64,000 bases of DNA from Enterobacter chuandaensis (GCF_003594915.1 NZ_QZCS01000003.1:124001-188000), one strand, 5' to 3'; numbered from the stretch's first letter, positions 26,474 through 41,734 are shown. Program-made: numbers and translations. The notes: a model not told the origin generated them from the sequence alone.

Positions 26474-28753
26474 ATGGATGAGCAGTTGAAACAGAGTGCC
26501 CTCGATTTTCACGAGTTCCCTGTCCCCGGTAAAATTCAGGTCTCACCCACCAAGCCTCTGGCGACGCAGCGCGATCTGGCGCTGGCCTACTCGCCGGGCG
26601 TTGCTGCGCCGTGTCTGGAGATCGAAAAAGACCCGCTGGCGGCCTACAAATACACCGCGCGCGGCAACCTTGTCGCCGTGATCTCTAACGGCACGGCGGT
26701 ACTGGGTCTCGGTAACATCGGCGCGCTGGCCGGTAAGCCGGTGATGGAAGGGAAGGGCGTTCTGTTCAAGAAATTCGCCGGTATTGACGTGTTCGATATC
26801 GAAGTGGACGAACTCGATCCCGATAAATTCATCAATGTGGTGGCCGCGCTGGAGCCGACCTTCGGCGGCATCAACCTGGAAGACATCAAAGCGCCGGAAT
26901 GTTTCTATATCGAGCAGAAGCTGCGCGAGCGTATGAACATTCCCGTGTTCCATGACGACCAGCACGGTACGGCGATCATCAGCACCGCTGCCATTCTCAA
27001 CGGCCTGCGCGTGGTGGAGAAAAATCTCTCGGACGTGCGCATGGTGGTCTCCGGTGCGGGGGCTGCTGCCATCGCCTGTATGAACCTGCTGGTGGCGCTG
27101 GGGATGCAGAAACACAACATTGTAGTCTGCGATTCCAAAGGCGTGATCTATAAGGACCGCGAGCCGAACATGGCGGAAACAAAAGCGGCGTACGCGGTGG
27201 AAGACGACGGCAAGCGTACGCTTGAGGACGTGATTGACGGCGCGGATATCTTCCTTGGTTGTTCAGGCCCGAAAGTGCTGACCCAGGAGATGGTGAAGAA
27301 AATGGCGCGCGCGCCAATGATTCTGGCGCTGGCGAACCCTGAGCCGGAAATTCTGCCGCCGCTGGCGAAAGCGGTGCGCGAAGACGCCATTATCTGTACC
27401 GGCCGTTCGGATTACCCGAACCAGGTCAACAACGTGCTCTGCTTCCCGTTCATCTTCCGCGGTGCGCTGGACGTGGGCGCAACGGCGATCAACGAAGAGA
27501 TGAAGCTGGCCGCCGTTCACGCCATCGCCGAGCTGGCGCATGCCGAGCAGAGCGAAGTGGTCGCCTCCGCGTACGGGGATCAGGATCTGAGCTTTGGCCC
27601 GGACTACATCATTCCAAAACCGTTCGATCCGCGCCTGATTGTCAAAATTGCGCCAGCGGTGGCCAAAGCGGCGATGGACTCCGGCGTGGCGACGCGTCCG
27701 ATTCAGGATTTCGACGCGTACGTCGATAAGCTCACCGAGTTTGTCTACAAAACCAACCTGTTTATGAAGCCGATCTTCTCTCAGGCTCGCGCAGACGCGA
27801 AGCGCGTGGTGCTGGCGGAAGGGGAAGAGGCGCGCGTGCTGCACGCCACGCAGGAGCTGATCACCTTAGGGCTGGCGAAGCCGATCCTGATTGGTCGTCC
27901 GAGCGTGATCGAGATGCGTATTCAAAAGCTGGGCCTGCAGATTAAGCCGGGCGTCGACTTCGAGATCGTTAACAACGAATCCGATCCGCGCTTTAAGGAG
28001 TACTGGAACGAATACTACGCGATCATGAAGCGTCGCGGGATCACCCAGGAGCAGGCGCAGCGGGCGGTGATCAGCAATACCACGGTGATCGGCGCGATTA
28101 TGGTGCATCGCGGCGAAGCGGATGCGCTGATCTGCGGCACCATCGGCGATTACCACGAGCACTTCAGCGTGGTGCAGGAGATCTTCGGCTATCGCGACGG
28201 CGTTCACACCGCCGGGGCGATGAACGCGCTGCTGCTGCCGAGCGGCAACACCTTTATTGCGGATACCTACGTGAATGACGATCCGACTCCGGACGAGCTG
28301 GCGGAGATCACCGTAATGGCCGCCGAGACCGTGCGTCGCTTTGGTATCGAGCCGAAGGTGGCGCTGCTGTCGCACTCTAACTTTGGTTCGTCTAAATCCG
28401 CGGCGGCGTGCAAAATGCGCCAGACCCTGGAGTTGGTGCGCGAGCGTGCGCCAGAGCTGATGATTGACGGGGAAATGCACGGCGATGCCGCGCTGGTGGA
28501 GAGCATCCGTAACGAACGCATGCCGGACAGCCCGCTGAAGGGATCGGCGAACATACTGATTATGCCGAACGTGGAAGCGGCGCGTATCAGCTATAACCTG
28601 CTGCGTGTCTCCAGCTCTGAAGGGGTGACCGTGGGGCCGGTGCTGATGGGCGTGGCGAAACCCGTGCATGTATTAACGCCGATTGCCTCCGTGCGCCGCA
28701 TCGTGAACATGGTGGCGCTGGCGGTAGTTGAGGCGCAGACGCAGCCGCTGTAA
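26474..28753 (+). CDS. maeB: NADP-dependent malate dehydrogenase (oxaloacetate-decarboxylating)
   Basis: Malic enzyme (759 aa) converting malate to pyruvate with NADPH production. The N-terminal malic domain shows [11 protein letters not shown], the lysine segment [20 protein letters not shown] and [10 protein letters not shown]; an NAD(P)-binding segment [13 protein letters not shown] is near residue 195. The C-terminal 330 residues form a phosphotransacetylase-like domain ([17 protein letters not shown] onward) typical of MaeB and thought to be regulatory. The start ATG follows AAAGGAAAAA. Confidence 0.97.
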   Translation: MDEQLKQSALDFHEFPVPGKIQVSPTKPLATQRDLALAYSPGVAAPCLEIEKDPLAAYKYTARGNLVAVISNGTAVLGLGNIGALAGKPVMEGKGVLFKKFAGIDVFDIEVDELDPDKFINVVAALEPTFGGINLEDIKAPECFYIEQKLRERMNIPVFHDDQHGTAIISTAAILNGLRVVEKNLSDVRMVVSGAGAAAIACMNLLVALGMQKHNIVVCDSKGVIYKDREPNMAETKAAYAVEDDGKRTLEDVIDGADIFLGCSGPKVLTQEMVKKMARAPMILALANPEPEILPPLAKAVREDAIICTGRSDYPNQVNNVLCFPFIFRGALDVGATAINEEMKLAAVHAIAELAHAEQSEVVASAYGDQDLSFGPDYIIPKPFDPRLIVKIAPAVAKAAMDSGVATRPIQDFDAYVDKLTEFVYKTNLFMKPIFSQARADAKRVVLAEGEEARVLHATQELITLGLAKPILIGRPSVIEMRIQKLGLQIKPGVDFEIVNNESDPRFKEYWNEYYAIMKRRGITQEQAQRAVISNTTVIGAIMVHRGEADALICGTIGDYHEHFSVVQEIFGYRDGVHTAGAMNALLLPSGNTFIADTYVNDDPTPDELAEITVMAAETVRRFGIEPKVALLSHSNFGSSKSAAACKMRQTLELVRERAPELMIDGEMHGDAALVESIRNERMPDSPLKGSANILIMPNVEAARISYNLLRVSSSEGVTVGPVLMGVAKPVHVLTPIASVRRIVNMVALAVVEAQTQPL

Positions 28754-28755
28754 GG

Positions 28756-28830
28756 GCGTTTTGTCGGGTGGCGCGTTCGCTTACCCGACCTACGGATTGA
28801 GTAGGCCGGATAAGCGCAGCGCCATCCGGC
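28756..28830. repeat. BIME: paired REP elements after maeB
   Basis: GTCGGGTGGCGCG..CTTACCCGAC followed by GTAGGCCGGATAAGCGCAGC..CCATCCGGC in inverse orientation. Standard enterobacterial REP pair between the convergent genes maeB and hemF. Confidence 0.88.
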
Positions 28831-28832
28831 AG

Positions 28833-30607
<1,775 letters not shown>

Positions 30608-30819
30608 GCGGCCTGAATACTAAAAAATGGGGTCCTGGTGTTATATCGTATCGTGTTTCCCGTTACGACAGTCCTTATTGAGAATTGTTTTACTTTTCAT
30701 TTCAATACGTGACAAAGTGACATTATGCCAAATTTTGGCGAGATTTTCCCCGGTTATTGGCTAAACGTCCCGTTCACGCCATAATCACTGTTTTTAAACC
30801 CGAAAAGGCAGTTAATACC

Positions 30820-31245
30820 ATGGAGATACGCGTTTTTCGCCAGGAAGATTTCGAAGAGGTGATCACCCTTTGGGAGCGCTGCGATTTGCTGCGTCCGTGG
30901 AACGACCCGGAAATGGACATCGAGCGTAAGGTAAACCACGACGTCAGCCTGTTTCTGGTCGCGGAAGTGAACGGCGAGGTCGTCGGCACCGTCATGGGCG
31001 GCTACGATGGCCACCGAGGCTCGGCCTATTATCTGGGCGTGCACCCGGAATACCGGGCGCGCGGCATCGCCAATGCGCTGCTTAATCGTCTGGAAAAGAA
31101 ACTCATCGCCCGAGGCTGCCCGAAAATCCAGATCATGGTGCGGGAAGATAACGACGTGGTGTTGGGCATGTATGAGCGTCTGGGCTACGAGCACGCCGAC
31201 GTGCTGACGCTAGGTAAGCGTTTGATTGAAGATGAAGAGTACTGA
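30820..31245 (+). CDS. ypeA: GNAT family acetyltransferase YpeA
   Basis: A 141-residue GCN5-type N-acetyltransferase, nearly identical in outline to E. coli YpeA. Acetyl-CoA binding segment: [20 protein letters not shown]. The start is the ATG 30820 (MEIRVFRQ); an in-frame extension to 30757 has no support. The 3' end overlaps yfeZ by 14 nt. Substrate unknown. Confidence 0.93.
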   Translation: MEIRVFRQEDFEEVITLWERCDLLRPWNDPEMDIERKVNHDVSLFLVAEVNGEVVGTVMGGYDGHRGSAYYLGVHPEYRARGIANALLNRLEKKLIARGCPKIQIMVREDNDVVLGMYERLGYEHADVLTLGKRLIEDEEY

Positions 31246-31681
31246 GATCCACCCGGCTGACTATGACGCGCAGGGCCGCGTCAGGCTGCCTTTCTTATTC
31301 TGGTGCGTTTTGCTCCTCCAGGCCCGCACCTGGGTGCTGTTTGTGATGGCCGGCGCGTCGCGCGGGCAGGGCGATACGCTGCTGAATCTCTTCTATCCCG
31401 ATCACGATGCCTTCTGGATCGGATTACTGCCGGGCATTCCTGCCGTGCTGGCGTTTTTGGTCAGCGGGCGGCGGCACCTGATGCCACGCTTGTGGGGCGG
31501 GCTTCGCTGGCTGCTGATCCTCGCCCAGATTGCGCTGCTCTTCTGGCAGCCGGTGCTCTGGTGGTACGGTGAACCGCTGACGGGTATTGGCATTGCGCTG
31601 GTGGTGGCGGATATCGTGGCGCTGCTGTGGCTGCTGACCAACCCGCGTCTTCGCGCCTGTTTTAGGCATCAGGATGATTAA
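31232..31681 (+). CDS. yfeZ: DUF2919 inner-membrane protein YfeZ
   Basis: A 149-residue hydrophobic protein with about four membrane segments ([40 protein letters not shown] and two more) and the conserved [19 protein letters not shown] loop. The ATG 31232 lies inside the end of ypeA, which implies coupled translation. Function unknown. Confidence 0.9.
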   Translation: MKSTEIHPADYDAQGRVRLPFLFWCVLLLQARTWVLFVMAGASRGQGDTLLNLFYPDHDAFWIGLLPGIPAVLAFLVSGRRHLMPRLWGGLRWLLILAQIALLFWQPVLWWYGEPLTGIGIALVVADIVALLWLLTNPRLRACFRHQDD

Positions 31682-31684
31682 TGC

Positions 31685-31712
31685 GGCACTTTTTGCCGAA
31701 GTCGCACTCCAA
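31685..31712 (+). promoter_or_regulatory. Putative sigma-E promoter of yfeY
   Basis: GGCACTT (31685-31691), 16-nt spacer, TCCAA (31708-31712), against the sigma-E pattern GGAACTT-N16-TCNAA. yfeY is a known RpoE-regulon lipoprotein gene in E. coli. Confidence 0.6.
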
Positions 31713-31744
31713 CAAGCGTTGATTTAATTAGAAAGGACGTTTCA

Positions 31745-32320
31745 ATGAAATCGCTGCGTTTACTTTTATGCGCTCTCCCGCTGGCGTTGACCGGCTGTTC
31801 GACGCTCTCCTCCATTAACTGGTCTGCGGCCTATCCGTGGAACTGGTTTGGTTCGTCCACCGAAGTTACCGAGCAGGGCGTAGGAAAAATTACCGCGTCA
31901 ACGGCGCTGGAGCAGGACGCCATTCAGGATGCCCTGAGCAGTGACTATCGCCTGCGCAGCGGCATGAAAACCGAGAATGGCAACATTGTGCGTTACTTTG
32001 AAGCGCTGAAGGGCGACAAGCTGGCGCTGGTGATCAACGGTGACAAAGGCACGGTAAACCGAATTGCCGTGATGGATGACGATATTCCGACGGCGAGCGG
32101 TGTGAAAGTGGGTACGCCTTTTAGCGAACTTTATAAGCAGGCCTTTGGCAACTGCACCAGCGTACCATCAGACGACAAGGTAGCGGTGGAATGTAAGGCG
32201 GAAGGCAGCCAGCACATCAGCTATATCTTCACCGGAACCTGGAGCGGCCCGGAAGGATTGATGCCCTCTGACGACACGCTGAAGAGCTGGAAAGTGAGCA
32301 AAATAGTCTGGAAGCAGTAA
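31745..32320 (+). CDS. yfeY: RpoE-regulated lipoprotein YfeY
   Basis: A 191-residue lipoprotein: signal peptide MKSLRLLLCALPLALTGC with lipobox LTGC (Cys18), then a DUF1131 body with a C-terminal SWKVSKIVWKQ. Two conserved cysteines (near NCTSV and VECKAE) could form a disulfide. Preceded by AGAAAGGACG and by a sigma-E-like promoter. Role in the envelope unknown. Confidence 0.92.
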   Translation: MKSLRLLLCALPLALTGCSTLSSINWSAAYPWNWFGSSTEVTEQGVGKITASTALEQDAIQDALSSDYRLRSGMKTENGNIVRYFEALKGDKLALVINGDKGTVNRIAVMDDDIPTASGVKVGTPFSELYKQAFGNCTSVPSDDKVAVECKAEGSQHISYIFTGTWSGPEGLMPSDDTLKSWKVSKIVWKQ

Positions 32321-32356
32321 TTTGCGCCTGAACAAACCGCCTCGCTGAAATCCGGG

Positions 32357-33312
<956 letters not shown>

Positions 33313-33350
33313 CACCCCTCACCCTTCCCTCTCCCAACAGGGGAGAGGGG
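33313..33350. repeat. REP-like palindrome after yfeX
   Basis: CACCCCTCACCCTTCCCTCTCC then CAACA and GGGGAGAGGGG: third copy of the CTCACCC..CTCTCCC family in this window. Confidence 0.72.
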
Positions 33351-33388
33351 AAAAGTGCCTTATTCCCTTTTCTGCTTCTAAATCACCA

Positions 33389-33407
33389 AACGGTATATAA
33401 AACCGTT
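33389..33407 (+). promoter_or_regulatory. Inverted repeat in the cysP promoter region, candidate CysB-associated site
   Basis: AACGGT-N7-ACCGTT, centred about 76 nt before the cysP ATG, in an AT-rich region that should hold the CysB-activated cysP promoter. CysB sites are poorly conserved, so assignment is tentative. Confidence 0.35.
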
Positions 33408-33473
33408 ACTCCTTTCGACCTCGTTATAAATATTATGACTATAAGATAGTCATCACATTTATAAGGGTGCGCA

Positions 33474-34487
33474 ATGGCCGTTACTGTACTGAAAAAAGGA
33501 ACTCTGGCGCTGGCAGGTTTACTGCTGGTGGCCCAGGCGCAGGCGACTGAACTGTTAAACAGTTCGTATGACGTCTCCCGCGAGCTGTTTGCCGCCCTTA
33601 ACCCGCCGTTTGAACAGCAGTGGGCGAAAGACAATAACGGCGATAAGCTGACCATCAAGCAGTCTCACGCCGGTTCATCCAAACAGGCGCTGGCGATCCT
33701 GCAGGGGCTGAAAGCGGACGTGGTGACCTACAACCAGGTGACTGACGTGCAGATCCTGCACGACAAGGGCAAGCTGATCCCGGCGGACTGGCAGAGCCGT
33801 CTACCGAACAACAGCTCGCCGTTCTATTCCACCATGGGCTTCCTGGTGCGCAAGGGTAATCCGAAGAATATCCACGACTGGAGCGACCTGGTGCGTTCTG
33901 ACGTGAAGCTGATTTTCCCGAACCCAAAAACCTCCGGTAACGCGCGCTACACCTATTTAGCCGCGTGGGGCGCGGCGGACAAGGCTGACGGCAACGACAA
34001 AGCCAAAACCGAGCAGTTCATGACCCAGTTCCTGAAAAACGTCGAAGTGTTTGATACCGGCGGACGTGGGGCGACCACGACCTTCGCCGAGCGTGGGCTG
34101 GGCGACGTGCTGATCAGCTTTGAATCCGAAGTGAATAACATTCGTAAACAGTACGAAGCGCAGGGCTTCGAAGTGGTTATCCCGAAAACCAACATCCTGG
34201 CCGAGTTCCCGGTGGCGTGGGTGGATAAAAACGTGCAGGCAAACGGGACCGAGAAAGCGGCAAAAGCTTATCTCAACTACCTGTACAGCCCGCAGGCGCA
34301 GACCATCATCACCGATTATTACTACCGCGTGAACAACCCGGACGTCATGAACAAACTGAAAGACAAATTCCCGCAGACCGCGCTGTTCCGCGTGGAAGAT
34401 CATTTCGGCTCCTGGCCTGAGGTGATGAAGACGCATTTTGCCAGCGGCGGTGAGTTAGACAAATTGCTGGCGGCGGGGCGTAAGTAA
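33474..34487 (+). CDS. cysP: Thiosulfate/sulfate ABC transporter substrate-binding protein CysP
   Basis: Periplasmic binding protein (337 aa) of the CysPUWA importer. Signal peptide [18 protein letters not shown], then the sulfate-binding family blocks [32 protein letters not shown] and [18 protein letters not shown]. First gene of cysPUWAM; the next start overlaps its last base (TAATG). Confidence 0.96.
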   Translation: MAVTVLKKGTLALAGLLLVAQAQATELLNSSYDVSRELFAALNPPFEQQWAKDNNGDKLTIKQSHAGSSKQALAILQGLKADVVTYNQVTDVQILHDKGKLIPADWQSRLPNNSSPFYSTMGFLVRKGNPKNIHDWSDLVRSDVKLIFPNPKTSGNARYTYLAAWGAADKADGNDKAKTEQFMTQFLKNVEVFDTGGRGATTTFAERGLGDVLISFESEVNNIRKQYEAQGFEVVIPKTNILAEFPVAWVDKNVQANGTEKAAKAYLNYLYSPQAQTIITDYYYRVNNPDVMNKLKDKFPQTALFRVEDHFGSWPEVMKTHFASGGELDKLLAAGRK

Positions 34488-35320
34488 TGTTTGCAGTTTC
34501 GACAAAACGCGTGCTGCCGGGCTTTACCTTAAGTCTCGGGACCAGCCTGCTGTTCGTCTGCCTGATCCTGCTGTTGCCGCTCAGCGCGCTGGTGATGCAG
34601 CTTGCTCAGATGAGCTGGGCGCAGTACTGGGATGTGGTCACCAACCCGCAGGTGGTAGCGGCCTACAAGGTGACGCTGCTGTCGGCGTTTGTCGCCTCGA
34701 TTTTTAACGGCGTGTTTGGCCTGCTGATGGCGTGGATCTTAACCCGCTATCGCTTCCCGGGCCGTACGCTGCTTGATGCACTGATGGATCTGCCGTTTGC
34801 GCTGCCGACGGCGGTTGCGGGCTTGACCCTCGCGTCGCTCTTCTCCGTGAACGGGCTGTACGGCGAGTGGCTGGCAAAGCTTGATATCAAAGTGACCTAT
34901 ACCTGGCTTGGGATCGCGGTGGCGATGGCCTTCACCAGCATCCCGTTTGTGGTCCGTACCGTGCAGCCGGTGCTGGAAGAGTTGGGCCCGGAATACGAAG
35001 AAGCGGCGGAAACGCTGGGCGCCACCCGCTGGCAGAGCTTCCGCAAGGTGGTTCTGCCGGAGCTCTCTCCGGCGCTGATGGCGGGTGTTGCGCTGTCGTT
35101 TACCCGCAGCCTCGGTGAGTTCGGCGCGGTGATTTTCATCGCCGGGAACATCGCCTGGAAAACGGAAGTTACCTCGCTGATGATTTTTATCCGTCTGCAG
35201 GAGTTTGATTATCCGGCGGCGAGCGCGATTGCCTCGGTGATCCTGGCGGCCTCGCTGCTGCTGCTGTACTCGATTAACACTCTGCAAAGTCGCTTTGGTC
35301 GACGTGTGGTAGGTCACTGA
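34487..35320 (+). CDS. cysU: Sulfate/thiosulfate ABC transporter permease CysT (CysU)
   Basis: Inner-membrane permease (277 aa) with six hydrophobic segments and the permease loop EEAAETLGATRWQSFRKVVLPELSPALMAG (EAA motif, about 166-195) that contacts the ATPase. Its start overlaps the cysP stop by one base, and its stop overlaps the cysW start by one base (TGATG). Confidence 0.96.
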   Translation: MFAVSTKRVLPGFTLSLGTSLLFVCLILLLPLSALVMQLAQMSWAQYWDVVTNPQVVAAYKVTLLSAFVASIFNGVFGLLMAWILTRYRFPGRTLLDALMDLPFALPTAVAGLTLASLFSVNGLYGEWLAKLDIKVTYTWLGIAVAMAFTSIPFVVRTVQPVLEELGPEYEEAAETLGATRWQSFRKVVLPELSPALMAGVALSFTRSLGEFGAVIFIAGNIAWKTEVTSLMIFIRLQEFDYPAASAIASVILAASLLLLYSINTLQSRFGRRVVGH

Positions 35321-36184
35321 TGGCGGAAGTTACGCAATTGAAGCGATACGATGCGCCCCGCATCAACTGGGGTAAATGGTTTCTGATTGGCGTGGGCGTG
35401 CTGGTTTCCGCCCTCATCCTCGTCGTACCGACGATTTATATCTTCGTCCAGGCGTTCAGCAAGGGGCTGATGCCCGCGCTGGAAAACCTGGCGAACCCGG
35501 ACATGCTGCACGCCATCTGGCTGACGGTGCTGATTGCGTTAATCACCGTACCGGTGAACCTGGTCTTCGGTACGCTGCTGGCCTGGCTGGTGACGCGCTT
35601 TAACTTCCCGGGACGTCAGCTGCTGCTGACCCTGCTGGATATCCCGTTTGCCGTGTCGCCTGTTGTTGCCGGTCTGGTTTACCTGCTCTTTTACGGCTCC
35701 AACGGCCCGCTGGGCGGCTGGCTGGATGAACATAACCTGCAGATCATGTTCGCCTGGCCGGGCATGGTGCTGGTGACCATCTTCGTGACCTGTCCGTTTG
35801 TGGTACGCGAACTGGTGCCGGTGATGTTAAGCCAGGGCAGCAACGAGGACGAAGCGGCTGTGCTGCTGGGCGCATCCGGCTGGCAGATGTTCCGCCGCGT
35901 GACGTTGCCGAACATTCGCTGGGCGCTGCTTTACGGCGTGGTGCTGACCAACGCCCGCGCCATCGGTGAGTTTGGTGCGGTGTCGGTGGTTTCCGGCTCG
36001 ATTCGTGGTGAAACGCTGTCGCTGCCGTTACAGATTGAGTTACTGGAACAGGACTACAACACCGTCGGTTCCTTTACTGCCGCAGCGTTGCTGACGCTGA
36101 TGGCCATTTTGACCCTGTTTTTGAAGAGTGTGGTGCAGTGGCGTTTAGAGAATCAGGAAAAACGTCAGCATCAGGAGGGAAATC

Positions 36185-36195
<11 letters not shown>
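35320..36195 (+). CDS. cysW: Sulfate/thiosulfate ABC transporter permease CysW
   Basis: Second permease subunit (291 aa), paralogous to CysT, with the EAA loop [22 protein letters not shown]. Its C-terminus ([11 protein letters not shown]) overlaps the start of cysA by 11 nt, so translation is likely coupled. Confidence 0.96.
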
Positions 36196-37279
<1,084 letters not shown>

Positions 37280-37300
37280 TAGGTTATTGAGTATGTTTTT

Positions 37301-37332
37301 CGCCCGGTGGCGTGATGCTTACCGGGCTTTTT
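37301..37332 (+). terminator. REP-like hairpin between cysA and cysM
   Basis: GCCCGGTGGCG..CTTACCGGGC followed by TTTTTATT. REP-like by sequence and terminator-like by its T-run; it probably acts as a partial terminator or 3' stabiliser within the operon. Confidence 0.6.
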
Positions 37333-37346
37333 ATTGAGTAAAAATC

Positions 37347-38258
37347 GTGAATACACTCGAACACACCATCGGCAACACTCCTCTGGTCAAGCTTCAGCGC
37401 ATGGGGCCGAACAACGGCAGCGAAATCTGGGTCAAACTCGAAGGCAATAACCCGGCGGGGTCGGTGAAAGACCGTGCGGCGCTGTCGATGATTGTCCAGG
37501 CCGAAAAACGCGGCGAAATTAAGCCAGGCGACGTGCTGATTGAGGCCACCAGCGGCAACACCGGTATTGCGCTGGCGATGATCGCCGCGCTGAAAGGCTA
37601 CCGCATGAAGCTGCTGATGCCGGACAACATGAGCCAGGAGCGCCGCGCCGCGATGCGCGCCTACGGGGCCGAGTTGATTCTGGTCACCAAAGAGCAGGGG
37701 ATGGAAGGGGCACGCGACTTAGCGTTAGCGATGGCCGAGCGCGGCGAAGGTAAGCTGCTCGATCAGTTCAACAACCCGGACAACCCGTACGCACACTACA
37801 CCACCACCGGGCCGGAGATCTGGCAGCAGACCGGCGGGCGCATCACCCATTTTGTCTCCAGCATGGGGACTACCGGCACCATTACCGGCGTGTCGCGGTT
37901 TCTGCGCGAGCAGGAGAAAGCTGTCACCATCGTTGGCCTGCAGCCGGAAGAGGGGAGTAGCATTCCGGGCATTCGCCGCTGGCCGGCGGAGTATATGCCG
38001 GGCATTTTTAATGCGCAGCTTGTGGACCAGGTGCTGGATATTCATCAGCGCGAGGCGGAAAATACCATGCGTGAGCTGGCCGTGCGTGAAGGTATCTTCT
38101 GCGGCGTCAGCTCGGGCGGCGCGGTAGCGGGCGCGATTCGGGTGGCGAAGGCAAACCCGGGGGCGGTGGTGGTGGCGATTATTTGCGATCGCGGCGATCG
38201 CTATCTGTCTACCGGCGTCTTTGGTGAAGAGAGTTATTCGCAGGGGGCGGGGATTTAA
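37347..38258 (+). CDS. cysM: Cysteine synthase B (O-acetylserine sulfhydrylase B)
   Basis: PLP enzyme (303 aa) making cysteine from O-acetylserine and sulfide, or S-sulfocysteine from thiosulfate. [14 protein letters not shown] carries the PLP lysine (about Lys41), [13 protein letters not shown] the phosphate loop, [10 protein letters not shown] and [16 protein letters not shown] follow. The start is GTG 37347, 15 nt after the REP hairpin; a GTG start is also used in E. coli. Being next to the thiosulfate importer fits its thiosulfate use. Confidence 0.96.
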   Translation: MNTLEHTIGNTPLVKLQRMGPNNGSEIWVKLEGNNPAGSVKDRAALSMIVQAEKRGEIKPGDVLIEATSGNTGIALAMIAALKGYRMKLLMPDNMSQERRAAMRAYGAELILVTKEQGMEGARDLALAMAERGEGKLLDQFNNPDNPYAHYTTTGPEIWQQTGGRITHFVSSMGTTGTITGVSRFLREQEKAVTIVGLQPEEGSSIPGIRRWPAEYMPGIFNAQLVDQVLDIHQREAENTMRELAVREGIFCGVSSGGAVAGAIRVAKANPGAVVVAIICDRGDRYLSTGVFGEESYSQGAGI

Positions 38259-38263
38259 GCGTC

Positions 38264-39100
38264 ATGGAGATGATTCTATTCCGGGATAACACCCGGGCGC
38301 AGCAAACCGACGTTGTCGCGGTGCAGTCGCAGGTGGTGTACGGCAGCGTGGGGAACAGCATTGCGGTGCCGAACATTCGTACCCACCGGCTGAACGTCAC
38401 CGCCGTGCCGACGGTGCTGTTCAGCAACACGCCGCACTACGACACCTTCTACGGCGGGGTGATCCCCGACGAGTGGTTCAGCGGCTACCTTAAGGCGCTG
38501 GAAGAGCGTGAGATCCTGCGCGAGCTTAAAGCGGTCACTACCGGTTACATGGGCAGCGCCAGCCAGATCGCGCTACTGGCACAGTGGCTGAGGGCGGTCA
38601 AAGCCCAGCATCCTGACCTGCTGGTGCTGGTCGACCCGGTTATCGGCGATATTGACAGCGGAATGTACGTGAAGCCGGATATCCCGGAAGCGTATCGGGA
38701 GCACCTGCTGCCGCTGGCGCAGGGGATTACGCCAAACGTCTATGAGCTGGAAGTATTGAGCGGCAAACCGTGCCGTACGCCGGAAAGCGCCATCGCGGCG
38801 GCGCAGGGGTTGCTCTCTGACAGCCTGAAATGGGTGGCCATCACCAGCGCGCCGGTGGCCGATGACCCGGAAAACATCCACGTGGTACTGGTGACGCGTG
38901 AGGGCGTGACCGTCAGCGCGCATCCGCGCGTAGAAACCGATCTGAAAGGGACGGGCGACCTGTTCTGTTCAGAACTGGTGAGCGGAATTGTTGAGGGGAA
39001 AACCGTTGCTGATGCCATTCGCATGGCCGGCGATCGGGTGACTGACGTGATGCTTTATACCCAGTCGAAAGGCTACGACGAGCTTATCCTCCCCGCATAA
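38264..39100 (+). CDS. pdxK: Pyridoxine/pyridoxal/pyridoxamine kinase
   Basis: Ribokinase-fold kinase (278 aa) that phosphorylates B6 vitamers to make [20 protein letters not shown] is the N-terminal substrate loop, [14 protein letters not shown] the central block, and [17 protein letters not shown] the catalytic GTGD motif with the base Asp. It starts 5 nt after cysM, so here it may be co-transcribed with a PLP-dependent enzyme. N- and C-termini differ somewhat from E. coli (283 aa). Confidence 0.93.
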   Translation: MEMILFRDNTRAQQTDVVAVQSQVVYGSVGNSIAVPNIRTHRLNVTAVPTVLFSNTPHYDTFYGGVIPDEWFSGYLKALEEREILRELKAVTTGYMGSASQIALLAQWLRAVKAQHPDLLVLVDPVIGDIDSGMYVKPDIPEAYREHLLPLAQGITPNVYELEVLSGKPCRTPESAIAAAQGLLSDSLKWVAITSAPVADDPENIHVVLVTREGVTVSAHPRVETDLKGTGDLFCSELVSGIVEGKTVADAIRMAGDRVTDVMLYTQSKGYDELILPA

Positions 39101-39102
39101 AC

Positions 39103-39130
39103 AAAAATGGCGCCCGAAGGCGCCATTTTT
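39103..39130. terminator. Bidirectional terminator between pdxK and crr
   Basis: Perfect 12-bp stem AAAAATGGCGCC / GGCGCCATTTTT with a CGAA loop between convergent genes. Confidence 0.92.
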
Positions 39131-39144
39131 CTGTGCGGCAAGAA

Positions 39145-39654
39145 TTACTTCTTGATGCGGATAACCGGGGTTTCGCCCACGGTGACGCTGCCAGACAGTT
39201 TGATCAGTTCTTTGATTTCGTCCATGTTGGAGATAACAACCGGCGTCAGGGTAGACTTGGCTTTTTCTTCCAGCAGTGGCAGATCGAATTCAATCACCGG
39301 GTCGCCAACTTTAACACGCTGGCCTTCTTCCGCGATACGTTTGAAGCCTTCGCCTTTCAGTTCAACGGTGTCGATACCGAAGTGAACGAACAGTTCGATA
39401 CCGCTATCAGATTCGATAGAGAACGCATGGTTGGTTTCAAAAATTTTACCGATGGTGCCGTCAACTGGAGCAACCATTTTGTTGCCAGTTGGTTTGATAG
39501 CAATGCCATCACCAACGATTTTCTCAGCAAACACTACATCCGGCACGTCTTCGATGTTGACGATCTCGCCGGAGAGCGGAGCAACAATCTCAATAGTTCC
39601 GGAGTCTTTCTTATCATCAGAAACCAGAGATTTCAGTTTATCGAACAAACCCAT
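39145..39654 (-). CDS. crr: PTS glucose-specific EIIA component (EIIAGlc)
   Basis: Central catabolite regulator (169 aa). It passes phosphate from HPr to IIB(Glc) and controls adenylate cyclase and several permeases. [19 protein letters not shown] contains the phosphorylated His (about 91), with [18 protein letters not shown] earlier supplying the second His. Third gene of ptsHI-crr, 40 nt after ptsI. Confidence 0.98.
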   Translation of the reverse strand: MGLFDKLKSLVSDDKKDSGTIEIVAPLSGEIVNIEDVPDVVFAEKIVGDGIAIKPTGNKMVAPVDGTIGKIFETNHAFSIESDSGIELFVHFGIDTVELKGEGFKRIAEEGQRVKVGDPVIEFDLPLLEEKAKSTLTPVVISNMDEIKELIKLSGSVTVGETPVIRIKK

Positions 39655-39694
39655 GATCTTCTCCTAAGCAGTAATTTGGGCCGCATCTCGTGGA

Positions 39695-41422
39695 TTAGCA
39701 GATTGTTTTTTCTTCAATGAACTTGTTAACCAGCGTCATTAACTCGTCCGTTGTCGGTTGAGCAAGAGCCTGCTCTGCTAACACCTTCGCATCTTCGAAG
39801 TTCGTGTTACGGATAATCTTCTTAATGCGCGGGATGGAAATGGCGCTCATAGAGAATTCGTCCAGACCCATACCCAGCAACAGAAGTGTAGCACGTTCGT
39901 CGCCTGCAAGCTCACCACACATGCCAGTCCATTTACCTTCTGCATGAGAAGCATCAATAACTTGCTTGATCAAGTTCAGTACGGACGGTGACATTGGCTG
40001 GTAGAGATGTGAAATCATATCATTACCACGGTCAACTGCCAGGGTGTACTGCGTTAAATCATTGGTGCCGATACTAAAGAAATCAACTTCTTTGGCTAAA
40101 TGACGCGCAATGGTCGCCGCTGCTGGTGTTTCCACCATCACGCCGATCTCGATTGACTCGTCAAATGCTTTACCTTCGTCGCGCAGTTCCTGTTTGTAGA
40201 TTTCGATCTCTTTCTTCAGTGCACGCACTTCTTCAACAGAGATGATCATCGGGAACATGATGCGCAGCTTACCGAAAGCGGAGGCACGCAGGATAGCGCG
40301 AACCTGATCACGCAGGATCTCTTTACGATCCATTGCGATACGCACGGCACGCCAGCCCAGGAACGGGTTCTCTTCTTTCGGGAAGTTCATGTACGGCAGC
40401 TCTTTGTCGCCACCGATGTCCATAGTACGGACGATAACCGCCTGTGAGCCACACGCTTCTGCGACGGCTTTGTACGCAGCAAACTGCTCTTCTTCAGTTG
40501 GCAGCGCGTCGCGGTCCATGAACAGGAATTCTGTACGATAGAGACCAACACCTTCCGCACCGTTGCGCTCAGCGCCATCAACGTCGCGTACGGTACCGAT
40601 GTTTGCGCACACTTCTACCTGATGGCCGTCCAGCGTGATGGCTGGCAGGTCTTTCAGCTTAGCGAGTTCCGCTTTTTCAGTCGCAACCTGCTCCTGAACC
40701 GCGCGCAGTTTTTCGATCTCTTCGTTAGTTGGGTTGACGTAAACCAGATTGTTTACGGCATCCAGAATCAGATAGTCGCCGTTTTTCACCTGAGAGGTGA
40801 CGCTACCGGTACCCACGATGGCAGGCAGTTCCAGAGAACGCGCCATGATTGAGGTGTGGGAGGTACGGCCGCCCGCGTCGGTGATGAAACCGAGGACCTT
40901 TTTCAGGTTCAGCTGTGCGGTTTCTGACGGGGTCAGGTCAGCGGCAACCAGGATAACTTCATCCTGAATCGCGCTCAGGTCGATAATGGCCAGGCCCAGG
41001 ATGTTGCGCAGCAGGCGCTTACCGATGTCACGCACGTCAGCCGCACGCTCTTTCAGGTATTCATCATCCAGTTCTTCCAGGGCAGTTGCCTGACCTTCGA
41101 TAACTTCATGCGCAGCCGCGTCGGCCGTCATGCCTTTATCTTTAATCAGGGCTATGATTTCCTGCTCCAGCTCCTCATCTTCGAGCAGCATGATGTGCCC
41201 TTCGAAGATGGCTTCTTTTTCTTCACCGAAAGTTTCGCCAGCTTTAGTTTTGATCGCTTCCAGTTGCGCAGATGCCTTGGCACGACCGCTCAGAAAACGT
41301 TCAACTTCCTGATCAACCTTGTCGGCAGAAATTTTTTTCCGGTCGATGACGATCTCGTCTTCTTTCAGCAGCAGTGCTTTGCCGAAAGCGATACCCGGGG
41401 ATGCTAAAATGCCTGAAATCAT
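39695..41422 (-). CDS. ptsI: PTS enzyme I (phosphoenolpyruvate-protein phosphotransferase)
   Basis: General PTS enzyme (575 aa) that autophosphorylates from PEP and passes phosphate to HPr. The phosphohistidine motif [17 protein letters not shown] places His at about 189; the PEP-binding block [14 protein letters not shown] and the late [12 protein letters not shown] with the catalytic Cys (about 502) are present. 44 nt after ptsH. Ends KFIEEKTIC. Confidence 0.98.
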   Translation of the reverse strand: MISGILASPGIAFGKALLLKEDEIVIDRKKISADKVDQEVERFLSGRAKASAQLEAIKTKAGETFGEEKEAIFEGHIMLLEDEELEQEIIALIKDKGMTADAAAHEVIEGQATALEELDDEYLKERAADVRDIGKRLLRNILGLAIIDLSAIQDEVILVAADLTPSETAQLNLKKVLGFITDAGGRTSHTSIMARSLELPAIVGTGSVTSQVKNGDYLILDAVNNLVYVNPTNEEIEKLRAVQEQVATEKAELAKLKDLPAITLDGHQVEVCANIGTVRDVDGAERNGAEGVGLYRTEFLFMDRDALPTEEEQFAAYKAVAEACGSQAVIVRTMDIGGDKELPYMNFPKEENPFLGWRAVRIAMDRKEILRDQVRAILRASAFGKLRIMFPMIISVEEVRALKKEIEIYKQELRDEGKAFDESIEIGVMVETPAAATIARHLAKEVDFFSIGTNDLTQYTLAVDRGNDMISHLYQPMSPSVLNLIKQVIDASHAEGKWTGMCGELAGDERATLLLLGMGLDEFSMSAISIPRIKKIIRNTNFEDAKVLAEQALAQPTTDELMTLVNKFIEEKTIC

Positions 41423-41466
41423 AACCCTACCTTACTTGTGACTGATATTTAAAAGAACCCGGAAAC

Positions 41467-41724
41467 TTACTCGAGCTCAGCCATCAGTTTTACCAGATGC
41501 TCAACTGCTTTCTGCTCGTCTTCACCTTCAGCAGAGATGGTAACAACGGTGCCCTGAGTCAGGCCGAGAGTCTGCAGTTTGAACAGGCTTTTTGCGCTAG
41601 CGCTTTTGCCGTTGGAAGTTACAGTGATTTCAGAAGTGAAGCCTTTCGCTTCTTTAACAAACTGAGCAGCAGGGCGGGTGTGCAGACCGTTCGGAGCGGT
41701 AATGGTAACTTCTTGCTGGAACAT
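41467..41724 (-). CDS. ptsH: Phosphocarrier protein HPr
   Basis: 85-residue histidine phosphocarrier. [18 protein letters not shown] holds the active His15, and [15 protein letters not shown] the Ser46 region. First gene of ptsHI-crr. All PTS permeases in the cell, including the IIC at 744-2063, depend on it. Confidence 0.98.
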
Positions 41725-41734
41725 TGTATTTCCC

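Noticed and set aside
27866..28669. 267-codon open frame antisense to maeB
   Set aside because: Antisense shadow inside the phosphotransacetylase-like domain of maeB.
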